DNA from: Fusicatenibacter saccharivorans
Lineage (GTDB): Bacteria > Bacillota > Clostridia > Lachnospirales > Lachnospiraceae
DNA: 64,000 nucleotides
Reading direction: 5' to 3'
Assembly (NCBI RefSeq): GCF_015557635.1
Contig: NZ_JADNOP010000001.1
Span: forward strand, 1-64,000
Shown here piece after piece: positions 1 to 7,696 of the stretch. Under the pieces are notes generated by a model. It made no database searches, had not been told where the DNA came from, and worked only from the letters and a program-made list of their open reading frames with translations. Numbering within the stretch: the stretch's first letter is position 1; each line of letters opens with the position of its first letter. The position numbers and the translations under genes were made by a program.

Positions 1-229
1 TCATGTGTTTATGCGGATTTGAGAGACTTAATTTCAGAAATGGAACTGCAAAAAGCAGCATAAACACAGGCAGATATGCAGTGGATTACCTGTTATGTGG
101 AAACCTGCCGTATCCGGCATGGAAGAAGCGCGTATCCGCGCAAGATCTAAGAAACAGGCGTATCCGCCGATATTTTGTCTGCCGCCTAAAGCGGTCTGAA
201 GCACGTGACTTTAGTCATGTGAGGTTCAC
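1..229 (+). mobile_element. Probable right end of an IS200/IS605-family (TnpB-type) element
   Basis: No gene can be recognised in the first 244 bases. Near the end lie a small hairpin (CCGC/GCGG, about 183-195) and a second hairpin with arms at 202-210 and 213-221 and a 2-base loop, followed by GGTTCAC at 223-229. From memory this hairpin-plus-TTCAC layout resembles right ends of IS200/IS605 elements carrying tnpB, where the sequence before the end doubles as the guide (omega/reRNA) scaffold. A frame open from 32 to a TGA at 197-199 could be a TnpB tail but has an upstream stop. The body of the element would lie left of the window. The assignment is pattern recognition only. Confidence 0.45.
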
Positions 230-244
230 TTTATGTATGATTTT

Positions 245-925
245 TTACTTCCAGCTTTTCAGTTTGTCCGCTTCTGGAGTCTGCAGCAGAATTTCTTTAC
301 AGGCCAAAAGAGAAGGACTCACATAATCACAAAATGGAAAAAGCTCTTTTGTATACGGTGTCAGATCCGGGATCATGCAGGAGATGGCACCAGCTGCACG
401 CGCGGCCTTCAGACCATTGATGCTGTCTTCGGCTACTATGCATGCAGCAATCGGAACTTTCAGAAGAGACGCTGCTTTTAAGAAAATTTCCGGATCCGGC
501 TTGCTGTTGATTACCTCATCCCCGCAGACTGAAGCATCGATATACTGGTCAATGCCAGACTGTTTCCAATAGTCTTCCGCAACGCGCCGCGTTGTAGAAG
601 TAGCAACGGCAACTTTGATCGAATGCTCTTTGAGCCAGGAAAGAAACTCATGAAGCCCTGGTTTTTCCGGGACACCGTTGCGTCGAATATAATCGTTTAG
701 ATACGCCGTGCGGATTGCGCGTCCTTCATCGTATGTCACCTGTCCGTGAAACCACTCCTCAAACAGCTTTCTGCTCCGCGGAAGCGCACTGCCGCGCATC
801 TGTGAGAGATGTTCCTCCGTGAGCGTAAAATTCAGCTCCCGGGCAGCTTTTTGCCAGCCCTCTTTCATTATAATCTCGGTGTCAAACAGGATACCATCCA
901 TATCGAATAATACTGCCTTTATCAT
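245..925 (-). CDS. HAD-superfamily phosphatase (beta-phosphoglucomutase-like)
   Basis: The product is a 226-residue cytoplasmic haloacid-dehalogenase hydrolase. The N-terminus carries motif I, FDMDG, with the nucleophile Asp8 and Asp10. A helical cap follows, then motif II (VATST, near residue 100), a motif III Lys in NSKPDPEIF, and motif IV VAEDS. Length and motif layout match the beta-phosphoglucomutase/phosphatase group; the substrate cannot be read from sequence. The ATG at 925 is preferred over 931 and 940 because GGAGG lies 8 bases upstream. The gene stands alone, ends 15 bp from the putative IS end, and is divergent from the DUF362 gene. Confidence 0.88.
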   Translation of the reverse strand: MIKAVLFDMDGILFDTEIIMKEGWQKAARELNFTLTEEHLSQMRGSALPRSRKLFEEWFHGQVTYDEGRAIRTAYLNDYIRRNGVPEKPGLHEFLSWLKEHSIKVAVATSTTRRVAEDYWKQSGIDQYIDASVCGDEVINSKPDPEIFLKAASLLKVPIAACIVAEDSINGLKAARAAGAISCMIPDLTPYTKELFPFCDYVSPSLLACKEILLQTPEADKLKSWK

Positions 926-978
926 AAACATGACCTCCAAAGCACTTCTGTATTTTCAGTTGCTTAAATACTATGTTC

Positions 979-1007
979 AGTATACGAAAAATCCCGAAAA
1001 AAGACAA
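979..1007 (-). promoter_or_regulatory. Promoter of the HAD gene
   Basis: On the minus strand TTGTCT (1007-1002) and TATACT (984-979) are separated by 17 bases, a good sigma-A promoter about 55 bases upstream of the HAD start codon. Confidence 0.6.
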
Positions 1008-1041
1008 GTCCATGAGACAAACAGAAGACCACAAATTATAC

Positions 1042-1072
1042 TTGACTTCAACCTGGCTTGAAGTGATATGCT
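1042..1072 (+). promoter_or_regulatory. MerR-type promoter/operator of the DUF362 gene
   Basis: TTGACT (1042-1047) and TATGCT (1067-1072) are separated by an over-long 19-base spacer. The inverted repeat ACTTCAA (1045-1051) / TTGAAGT (1058-1064) fills the spacer. Long spacer plus central dyad is the hallmark of promoters activated by DNA distortion by MerR-family proteins. No merR gene lies nearby in this window, so the regulator would act from elsewhere. Confidence 0.75.
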
Positions 1073-1105
1073 GTCAAAAAACGACAAATCAGGAGGAATG
1101 ACAAA

Positions 1106-2230
1106 ATGGAAAAGTCAACGGTTTATTTTACCGACTTTCGATGTCCGGTTGGAACGAGTCAGCTTGACAAGCTGAAAAAACTCTGTATCGCTGCCGGCAT
1201 CAAAGATATTGATATGGAAGGGAAATTCGTCGCAATCAAAATGCATTTCGGCGAACTAGGAAACATGGCGTTTCTTCGCCCGAATTATGCGAAAGTGGTT
1301 GCCGATCTCTGCAAAGAGCAGGGCGGTCTTCCGTTTCTGACAGACTGCAATACGCTGTATCCAGGCAGCAGAAAGAATGCGCTGGAACATCTTGACTGCG
1401 CAAATCTGAATGGATTTAATACCATTACGACCGGTTGTCAGATTATCATCGGAGACGGTCTGCGCGGAACCGATGAAGTAGAAGTTCCGGTTGTCAACGG
1501 AGAATACTGCAAAACAGCATTGATTGGCCATGCGATCATGGACGCAGATATCTTTATCAGCTTGAGCCATTTCAAAGGCCATGAGGCAACGGGCTTTGGC
1601 GGTGCACTGAAAAATATCGGTATGGGATGCGGAAGCCGCGCCGGAAAGATGCAGCAGCATGCCAGTGGAAAACCGGCGATCAATACGGATGTCTGTCGTG
1701 GCTGCCACCGCTGTGCAAAAGAATGCGGAAGCGATGCGATTTCTTATGTAGATAAAAAAGCAGTCATTGACTATGATAAATGCAAAGGCTGCGGCCGCTG
1801 CATCGGTGCCTGCAGTTTTGATGCGGTTTACAATCCAAACAGCAGTGCAAACGAGCTTCTCGACCGGAAAATGGCGGAGTATGCGCAGGCTGTCTGCTAT
1901 GGACGTCCGTGCTTCCATATCTCGCTGGTACAGGATATCAGCCCGAACTGTGACTGTCATGGGGAGAACGATGCTCCGATCCTGCCGGATATCGGAATGT
2001 TTGCAAGCTTCGACCCGGTTGCTCTTGACCAGGCGTGTGCCGATGCCTGCCTGAAGGCAACTCCGATTGAAAACAGTCAGCTTGGCGAGCACCTTGCACA
2101 GCCGGGATGGCACTGCCACCACGATCATTTTAAAGATTCCAACCCGAATATTGAATGGGAGGCAACCCTTGATCAGGCGGAAAAGATCGGCCTTGGTACG
2201 AGACAGTATGAACTGAAACGAATCAAATAG
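1106..2230 (+). CDS. DUF362 protein with two [4Fe-4S] clusters
   Basis: This 374-residue protein has an N-terminal DUF362 domain (roughly 1-185 and again 250-330). Inserted in it is a bacterial-type ferredoxin module with two CxxCxxCxxxC motifs at Cys197/200/203/207 and Cys226/229/232/236, each set to bind a [4Fe-4S] cluster. There is no signal peptide, so it is expected in the cytoplasm. DUF362 ferredoxin proteins are common in anaerobes, but their reaction is not established. AGGAGG sits 8 bases before the ATG. The gene is monocistronic, sits behind the MerR-type promoter, and ends at a bidirectional terminator. A redox or stress role is only an inference from the promoter type. Confidence 0.9.
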   Translation: MEKSTVYFTDFRCPVGTSQLDKLKKLCIAAGIKDIDMEGKFVAIKMHFGELGNMAFLRPNYAKVVADLCKEQGGLPFLTDCNTLYPGSRKNALEHLDCANLNGFNTITTGCQIIIGDGLRGTDEVEVPVVNGEYCKTALIGHAIMDADIFISLSHFKGHEATGFGGALKNIGMGCGSRAGKMQQHASGKPAINTDVCRGCHRCAKECGSDAISYVDKKAVIDYDKCKGCGRCIGACSFDAVYNPNSSANELLDRKMAEYAQAVCYGRPCFHISLVQDISPNCDCHGENDAPILPDIGMFASFDPVALDQACADACLKATPIENSQLGEHLAQPGWHCHHDHFKDSNPNIEWEATLDQAEKIGLGTRQYELKRIK

Positions 2231-2296
2231 TTTCTCAAACAGAAAAAGCGCTGCGTCACACTCCTGTGCGGCGAAACAGCAGCGAAACACAATGAG

Positions 2297-2333
2297 AAAG
2301 CTCCAGCTTCAAAGAGAAACTGGAGCTTTTTAC
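2297..2333. terminator. Bidirectional terminator between the DUF362 gene and pdxT
   Basis: AAAGCTCCAG (2297-2306) pairs with CTGGAGCTTT (2320-2329), followed by Ts on the plus strand and preceded by As, so it can serve both convergent genes. Confidence 0.8.
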
Positions 2334-2381
2334 GATCAGATTTTTGCATTGCTTTTTGAGTCTGCTATTGTTTTATCCGTC

Positions 2382-2954
2382 TTATATCATCTTCAAAAAC
2401 GCCTTATGAATCCGCACATCCGGGTCGAGTTCCGGGTGGAAGGAGAAGGCCATCTGGTTTTTGTGTTTTACACCGACGATCCGCTCTTCCACAACCGCGA
2501 GCACTTCCACGCCGTCCCCCACAGATGCGATATACGGCGCACGGATAAACGTCATCGGCACTGTTCCGATGCCTGCAACCTGTGCTTCTGTGTGGAAGCT
2601 GCCTAACTGACGGCCGTAGGCGTTCCGCCTGATGCACATCGGGATCGTACCGAAATACTGCTCCGGCTGTCCCTTAATCTGTCCGTCGATCGTTTCTGCC
2701 AGAAGAATTGCACCGGCACAGGTTGCGAGGACCGGCATGCCGTTTTGAATCTGGCTTTTGATCGTATCGAACATGCCAAGCTCTTTTAAAAGCTTTCCCT
2801 GAACGGTACTCTCGCCACCCGGCAGTACAAGTGCATCATAAGGCTCAGAAAGATCACGGTCCTGACGCAGTTCGATGCATTCGGCGCCAAGCTGCTCTAA
2901 TACTTTTTCATGTTCTGCAAACGCACCCTGCAGTGCAAGCACTCCAATTTTCAT
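2382..2954 (-). CDS. pdxT: Glutaminase subunit of PLP synthase
   Basis: PdxT hydrolyses glutamine and passes ammonia to PdxS for de novo pyridoxal 5'-phosphate synthesis from ribose 5-phosphate and glyceraldehyde 3-phosphate. The 190-residue class I amidotransferase has PGGES (45-49), nucleophile Cys79 in ATCAGA, and the catalytic His173-x-Glu175 in FSFHPEL. Length is normal for the family. The ATG shares one base with the pdxS stop codon (TAATG), so the two are translationally coupled, as expected for a 12:12 complex. Confidence 0.97.
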   Translation of the reverse strand: MKIGVLALQGAFAEHEKVLEQLGAECIELRQDRDLSEPYDALVLPGGESTVQGKLLKELGMFDTIKSQIQNGMPVLATCAGAILLAETIDGQIKGQPEQYFGTIPMCIRRNAYGRQLGSFHTEAQVAGIGTVPMTFIRAPYIASVGDGVEVLAVVEERIVGVKHKNQMAFSFHPELDPDVRIHKAFLKMI

Positions 2955-3835
2955 TATTTTCCTCTTTCTGCCATCAGTAAAGCGATTTCCTGCTCGTTGA
3001 TGCCGACCATAGCCTCGCCGAGATCAGCGGAGAGTTCTGCGATCAGTTTCGCATCGGTGTAGTTGGTAACGGCTTTTACGATGGAAGCCGCACGTTTTGC
3101 CGGGTTGCCGGATTTGAAAATACCGGAACCAACAAAAACACCCTCTGCTCCAAGCTGCATCATCAGTGCTGCATCGGCAGGAGTTGCCACACCGCCGGCT
3201 GCAAAGTTGACAACCGGGAGACGGCCGTTGTCATGAACATACTGAACAAGGTCGTACGGAACCTGCAGGACCTTGGCTGCCTCAAACAGCTCATCCTCAC
3301 GCATCGAGGTCAGTTTCTGGATTTCGCTGTTCATTTTTCTCATATGGCGGACGGCCTGTACGATATCGCCGGTTCCCGGTTCACCTTTGGTACGGATCAT
3401 GGATGCGCCCTCATTGATCCGGCGGAGTGCCTCACCGAGATCCTTTGCACCGCAGACAAACGGTACTTTGAAGCTTCGTTTGTTGATATGGTAAACATCA
3501 TCTGCCGGAGAGAGAACCTCACTCTCATCAATGTAGTCGATTTCGATGGCTTCGAGTACCTGCGCCTCTACAAAGTGCCCAATACGGCATTTTGCCATAA
3601 CCGGGATAGAAACGGCTTCCTGAATGCCGCGGATCATCTTCGGATCACTCATACGGGAAACGCCGCCGGCTGCACGGATGTCTGCCGGAATCCGCTCCAG
3701 TGCCATAACGGCACAGGCACCAGCTTCCTCGGCAATATGCGCCTGCTCCGGAGTGGTAACGTCCATGATCACGCCACCCTTTAACATCTGTGCCAGTTCT
3801 TTGTTCAGTTTGTATCTCTCATTCGCTGCTGTCAT
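2954..3835 (-). CDS. pdxS: PLP synthase subunit PdxS
   Basis: PdxS builds pyridoxal 5'-phosphate on a TIM barrel using ammonia from PdxT. The 293-residue protein shows Asp25 in VIMDV, the imine-forming Lys82 in VMAKCRIGH, and the second catalytic Lys150 in RTKGEPGTG. These are the residues that hold intermediates in characterised homologues. GGAGG lies 8 bases before the ATG. It is the first gene of pdxST and faces a divergent MocR-type regulator across about 144 bp, the usual arrangement for PdxR control. Confidence 0.98.
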   Translation of the reverse strand: MTAANERYKLNKELAQMLKGGVIMDVTTPEQAHIAEEAGACAVMALERIPADIRAAGGVSRMSDPKMIRGIQEAVSIPVMAKCRIGHFVEAQVLEAIEIDYIDESEVLSPADDVYHINKRSFKVPFVCGAKDLGEALRRINEGASMIRTKGEPGTGDIVQAVRHMRKMNSEIQKLTSMREDELFEAAKVLQVPYDLVQYVHDNGRLPVVNFAAGGVATPADAALMMQLGAEGVFVGSGIFKSGNPAKRAASIVKAVTNYTDAKLIAELSADLGEAMVGINEQEIALLMAERGK

Positions 3836-3879
3836 AATAAGTTCCTCCGTGTCTGATAAATTTTAGTTCCTGTTTTGGC

Positions 3880-3909
3880 TTTACTTTTGCTCTGTCTCAC
3901 AGTATACTG
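3880..3909 (+). promoter_or_regulatory. pdxR promoter with a symmetric -10 region in the pdxS-pdxR intergenic space
   Basis: TTTACT (3880-3885), a 17-base spacer and TATACT (3903-3908) form a promoter towards the regulator gene. The -10 sits in the palindrome CAGTATACTG (3900-3909), so the same bases could serve as a -10 for pdxS on the other strand. There the -35 is poor, which fits a promoter needing an activator. Confidence 0.5.
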
Positions 3910-3979
3910 GTAAAGTGACTATAAAAAAATTGCCAAAACAAATATATTCAGTAAGGTCAGATGAGAGGAGAACGGTCGG

Positions 3980-5395
3980 ATGCTGACGTATAATTTTGCG
4001 AATATAGGGTCAGATTCCCTGTATGAATATTTATATAAATGTATCAAAAATGACATATTGCTGGGAAATATCCGCCCTGGAGAGAAGCTGCCGTCGAAAC
4101 GGACGTTCGCGAAAAATCTGGGTATCAGCGTCATTACCGTCGAGAATGCCTATGCGCAGCTTGTTGCGGAAGGCTATCTGTATTCCATGCCAAAGCGCGG
4201 ATTTTATGCAGCTGATCTGGAAATTGAGGATTCCATGCGGGATGCGGTGCCAAAAGAGATCCTGCAGGTGGCAAACGGGGAGACTTCCTATTTTGCGGAT
4301 TTTTCCAGTAACCAGACGGACAGCGAGATTTTTCCGTTTACAATCTGGACGCGGACGGTGCGTGCTGTCCTGAATGACAACCGGATCCAGCTCATGATCA
4401 ATTCCCCGTGCGCCGGGATTTTAAAGCTGCGCAGTGCGATTGCAAAATATCTGCGAGAGTTTCGTGGAATGCAGGTGCTGCCGGAGCAGATTATTGTCGG
4501 CGCAGGAACGGAGTATCTGCATAACCTTCTGATTCAGCTTCTTGGGAACGATCTTGTTTATGGAGTAGAGGATCCCGGGTATCACAAAATTGCGCGGATT
4601 TATGAGAGTATGAAGGTGCGGTACGAGCCAGTGCCGCTCGACCAGGACGGTGTTTCGGTGCAGGAGCTGGAAAAAAGATCGGTTGATATTATTCATACAT
4701 CCCCGTCCCATCACTTTCCAACCGGGACAGTCATGCCGGTCAGCCGCCGTTATGAACTGCTCGGCTGGGCGGCAAAATCAGATCATCACTATATCATTGA
4801 GGACGATTATGACAGTGAGCTGCGTCTCGGCGGAAAGCCGTTTCCAACGCTGCAGAGCATCGATGTATCGGATAAGGTCATCTATATGAATACGTTTACA
4901 AAAACACTTGCTTCTACGGTACGGATCAGCTATATGGTGCTGCCGCAGACACTGGCAGAGAAATTTTACCGCGAGCTGTCGTTTTATTCGTGTACCGTTT
5001 CCAACTTTGAGCAGTACACACTGGCAGAGTTTATTGAGAACGGCAGTTTCGAAAAACATATCAACCGGCTGCGGAACTATTATCAGAACAAACGAGATCT
5101 GATTTTGCAGGCGCTTGAAAAGAAGCCGCTCGGTGATTACGTAACCATCGAAGAGGAAGAAGCCGGCGTCCATTTCCTGATGCATCTTTGCACAAATTTG
5201 AAAGAAGAGGCGATTGTGTCGCAGGCGAAATCCCGTGGCGTGAAATTGAAGCCGCTCTCCGGCTATTACGCAGACACAGCGGAGGCGGCAAAGCAGGAAA
5301 ATACGTATGTCATGAATTATTCCTCCATTGATCCGGCAGCAATGGAGCGGGCAGCGGGAGTGCTGCTTCATATTCTGCAGATACCTGGCAGATGA
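3980..5395 (+). CDS. pdxR: MocR/GntR-family transcriptional regulator, PdxR type
   Basis: The 471-residue protein has an N-terminal GntR winged helix (about 10-75, with LPSKRTFAKNLGIS) fused to a fold-type I aminotransferase domain. The PLP-binding lysine is probably Lys308 in TFTKTLAST, and the substrate-binding Asp region is EDDYDSELR. MocR proteins of this type sense PLP and control pdxST, and this gene is divergent from pdxS. It probably activates pdxST when PLP is low and represses its own promoter; this is inference from context. No local alternative target is seen. Confidence 0.9.
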   Translation: MLTYNFANIGSDSLYEYLYKCIKNDILLGNIRPGEKLPSKRTFAKNLGISVITVENAYAQLVAEGYLYSMPKRGFYAADLEIEDSMRDAVPKEILQVANGETSYFADFSSNQTDSEIFPFTIWTRTVRAVLNDNRIQLMINSPCAGILKLRSAIAKYLREFRGMQVLPEQIIVGAGTEYLHNLLIQLLGNDLVYGVEDPGYHKIARIYESMKVRYEPVPLDQDGVSVQELEKRSVDIIHTSPSHHFPTGTVMPVSRRYELLGWAAKSDHHYIIEDDYDSELRLGGKPFPTLQSIDVSDKVIYMNTFTKTLASTVRISYMVLPQTLAEKFYRELSFYSCTVSNFEQYTLAEFIENGSFEKHINRLRNYYQNKRDLILQALEKKPLGDYVTIEEEEAGVHFLMHLCTNLKEEAIVSQAKSRGVKLKPLSGYYADTAEAAKQENTYVMNYSSIDPAAMERAAGVLLHILQIPGR

Positions 5396-5519
5396 TCTGC
5401 GAAACGAAAAGAATCGGAAGGATTGGGTGGCCGGATGCAGAGAATGATAGACACTGTTTCCAAAATGGACATGTCTGCGCATCCCCAAGTTACTGAACTG
5501 ATAGAATGGAGAAAAGCAT

Positions 5520-6287
5520 ATGACGAATCGTGAAATGATGGAGATTGCCATGAGGCAGTCTGCGGAAGATATGGGATGCCGCGTGGAAGATTTCAAGGCG
5601 GACAAAAATGTTGTTGTTCCCATAAAATTAGGAAAGAAGGCCCGCAAATATTTGAAAGAGCCTATTACCTGCAATCTGGTTTCCTATGGAAATAATATCA
5701 TGGCGGCTTCCATACCGGAGACGATGGATCTGGTATCTGCGTATGTAGACAAATTCGAATTTTACCACTGTTTTGAGACACCAAACATGCATTGGCTGAA
5801 TGAACGTTTAGCTGAAAAAGGTCACAAAATATGTTTCATGGCAGAATACTATCTGCCGGACATCAGCCGGATACCGACTCTTTCCTGCGCCTATGAGACA
5901 CGAGTATTGACACAGGAAGATTTTGCGGATTTGTATCGACCGGAATGGAGCAATGCGCTTTGCGAAGATCGGAAGAATCTGGATGTACTTGGCGTCGGCG
6001 CATATGATGGAAGTACGCTGGTGGGACTTGCCGCCTGTTCTGCCGATTGCGACGATATGTGGCAGATCGGTGTGGATGTCTTGCCGGAATACAGACGACA
6101 GGGGATTGCCTCTGCACTGACAAGCAGACTTACAAAAGAGATCATAAACAGGGGAAAAGTACCTTTTTACTGTACCGCCTGGTCTAATGTCAGATCTGTA
6201 AGAAACGCTGTCAAAAGCGGTTTTATACCGGCATGGGTAGAAATGACTGCAAAACCGGCAAATATTGTTGATGAGATGAATTTATGA
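5520..6287 (+). CDS. GNAT-family N-acetyltransferase
   Basis: This 255-residue protein has a C-terminal GNAT domain (about 125-245). The acetyl-CoA binding loop is in VLPEYRRQGIASALTS, preceded by the beta-strand IGVDVLPE and followed by a C-terminal FY.TAWSN strand. The N-terminal 120 residues are less conserved. The acceptor substrate is unknown. AATGGAGAAAAGC gives a modest ribosome site before the ATG. It follows pdxR by 124 bp. Its stop codon region overlaps the stop of the convergent LacI gene by 6 bp, so no separate terminator lies between them. Confidence 0.85.
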   Translation: MTNREMMEIAMRQSAEDMGCRVEDFKADKNVVVPIKLGKKARKYLKEPITCNLVSYGNNIMAASIPETMDLVSAYVDKFEFYHCFETPNMHWLNERLAEKGHKICFMAEYYLPDISRIPTLSCAYETRVLTQEDFADLYRPEWSNALCEDRKNLDVLGVGAYDGSTLVGLAACSADCDDMWQIGVDVLPEYRRQGIASALTSRLTKEIINRGKVPFYCTAWSNVRSVRNAVKSGFIPAWVEMTAKPANIVDEMNL

Positions 6288-7283
6288 AGGAACCTTCCCT
6301 GTCGATTCCCGCTGAATCAGCTGTGCATGCAACAAATACGTACTGATTGGGATGTGATTGAGAAGACTTGACAATGCAAAAAATCCACTTTTTCCGAGCT
6401 CCAGCCGATCTTGTCTGATGGTTGTAAGGGGCGGTGACGTACAAGCAGCAATCGGCAGATCATCAAATCCGATAATGCTGATATCATCAGGAATTTGGAA
6501 TCCCAGCTGCTGACATTGCGTGAGCGTTGCACTAGCAAGGGTATCCTGGTTGCAAATAATAGCAGTGATTCCGTTCTCCAGAAAACGGGGAAGATGCTTT
6601 TCCATACATTCTGACAGATAATAAGAACAGCCGATCGCAGCAGGAGAAGTCTTCAGTCCATGCTGGTGCATGGAACGGAGAAAGGCAGCATGGCGTGCCT
6701 GGAGAACCCGGGCACCGAGGGAGCTGCTCAGATAGGCGATCTTCCGGTGTCCAAGTCCGGCAAGATAAGAGACGGCAAGCTCCATTCCCTCCTCATTATC
6801 AATACCTACATAAGCGGTGGAAGGATTCCCTACTATATAGTTGTCGAAAAGAACAGCCGGTGTGCGGCTGATTTTAAAGTCTTGAATCCAGGGATCGCTC
6901 AGGGAAAAGCCGACCACAAAAGCTCCTATATAATCATGCTCCAGCATAAAAACATCATAATGCTGGTTTCTTTGGGTCTTAATATCAACGGGTACAATTT
7001 CAACATCAAATCCGGCAGGTTCTGCCATCTGACGAAAACCCACCAGGATATCATAGGCAAAATGATGCGGTTCCTGATACCGCATATTTTCTTTTTCTAT
7101 TATAATACAGACTTTTTTCGTTGGTTTCTTATAACGCCGCAGCTTCGTATAACCCAGAGCTACGGCAGTTTCCAAAACCTGTTTCCGTAAAGCATCGCTG
7201 ATATCAGGCGCGTCATTGAGCGCTTTGGATACCGTGCTCTTGGAAACTCCCATTTTATCAGCAATATCCTGAATGGTAGTCAT
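6282..7283 (-). CDS. LacI-family transcriptional regulator
   Basis: The 333-residue protein starts with a textbook LacI helix-turn-helix (TIQDIADKMGVSKSTVSKAL, residues 2-21) followed by a periplasmic-binding-protein-like sensor domain with the GFDDLPIA strand and SPPLTTIRQD near the C-terminus. The ATG at 7283 is chosen because AAAGGA lies 9 bases upstream; the longer GTG start would include this site. It is divergent from the GH13 amylase gene and so probably represses it in response to a maltodextrin or other sugar. The effector is not readable from sequence. Confidence 0.93.
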   Translation of the reverse strand: MTTIQDIADKMGVSKSTVSKALNDAPDISDALRKQVLETAVALGYTKLRRYKKPTKKVCIIIEKENMRYQEPHHFAYDILVGFRQMAEPAGFDVEIVPVDIKTQRNQHYDVFMLEHDYIGAFVVGFSLSDPWIQDFKISRTPAVLFDNYIVGNPSTAYVGIDNEEGMELAVSYLAGLGHRKIAYLSSSLGARVLQARHAAFLRSMHQHGLKTSPAAIGCSYYLSECMEKHLPRFLENGITAIICNQDTLASATLTQCQQLGFQIPDDISIIGFDDLPIAACTSPPLTTIRQDRLELGKSGFFALSSLLNHIPISTYLLHAQLIQRESTGKVPS

Positions 7284-7696
7284 AATCGGCAATCCTTTCA
7301 CAAAACAAAAAATGTAAACTCCCAGCTATCATGATGGAGTTCTTTTAACGCTATTATATGAAGATTGCGGGAGTGCAAAGCACGTAGCAATCTGGTATCA
7401 AAGGGGTCAAAAAACCTTTTGCCCCCGTATCATTATATAAAAACATAAGATAAAAAGCAATCCATACCGTGAAAAAGAAATGTTTCGCTAAGTTTCGAAA
7501 AAAGAAAGCATCCTGCACAAAAATCATCCTGAAAATTATCTGAATTTTACGAAAGCGCAGGGAAAAATGGAAATTGATTGACGAAGAAATAAAAAAGGCT
7601 TATAGTAAAGTTACGAAACAATACGAAACAAAAAGTGATCGTGTTTCTTACAAGGATGCAAAAAACAGCTTTAGAGCTATGCGGGAGGAAAATGAG
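7284..7696. promoter_or_regulatory. Divergent control region between the LacI gene and the GH13 gene
   Basis: This 413-bp gap holds no convincing gene. It contains the palindromic repeat copy at 7360-7400, a hairpin at 7403-7425, a TATAAT hexamer on the minus strand (7358-7353) suited to the LacI gene, and a dyad TTTCG (7483-7487) / CGAAA (7496-7500) that could be an operator. A TTG start at 7574 would extend the amylase by 41 residues but lacks family support. Confidence 0.5.
7360..7400 (+). repeat. 41-bp palindromic interspersed repeat, copy 1
   Basis: A nested dyad: outer arms GATTGC/GCAATC, inner arms GTGC/GCAC with an AAA loop, followed by TGGTATCA. It matches the copy at 9609-9649 at 39 of 41 positions. 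Directly after it, GGGGTCAAAA (7403-7412) and TTTTGCCCC (7417-7425) form a second hairpin. Confidence 0.8.

Noticed and set aside
1256-2290. Long open frame antisense to the DUF362 gene
   Set aside because: It lies wholly across a well-supported gene, has no ribosome site and no recognisable domains.
7574-7696. 41-residue N-terminal extension of the GH13 enzyme from a TTG start
   Set aside because: No good ribosome site for TTG and the family normally begins at the ATG at 7697, which has GGGAGG upstream.
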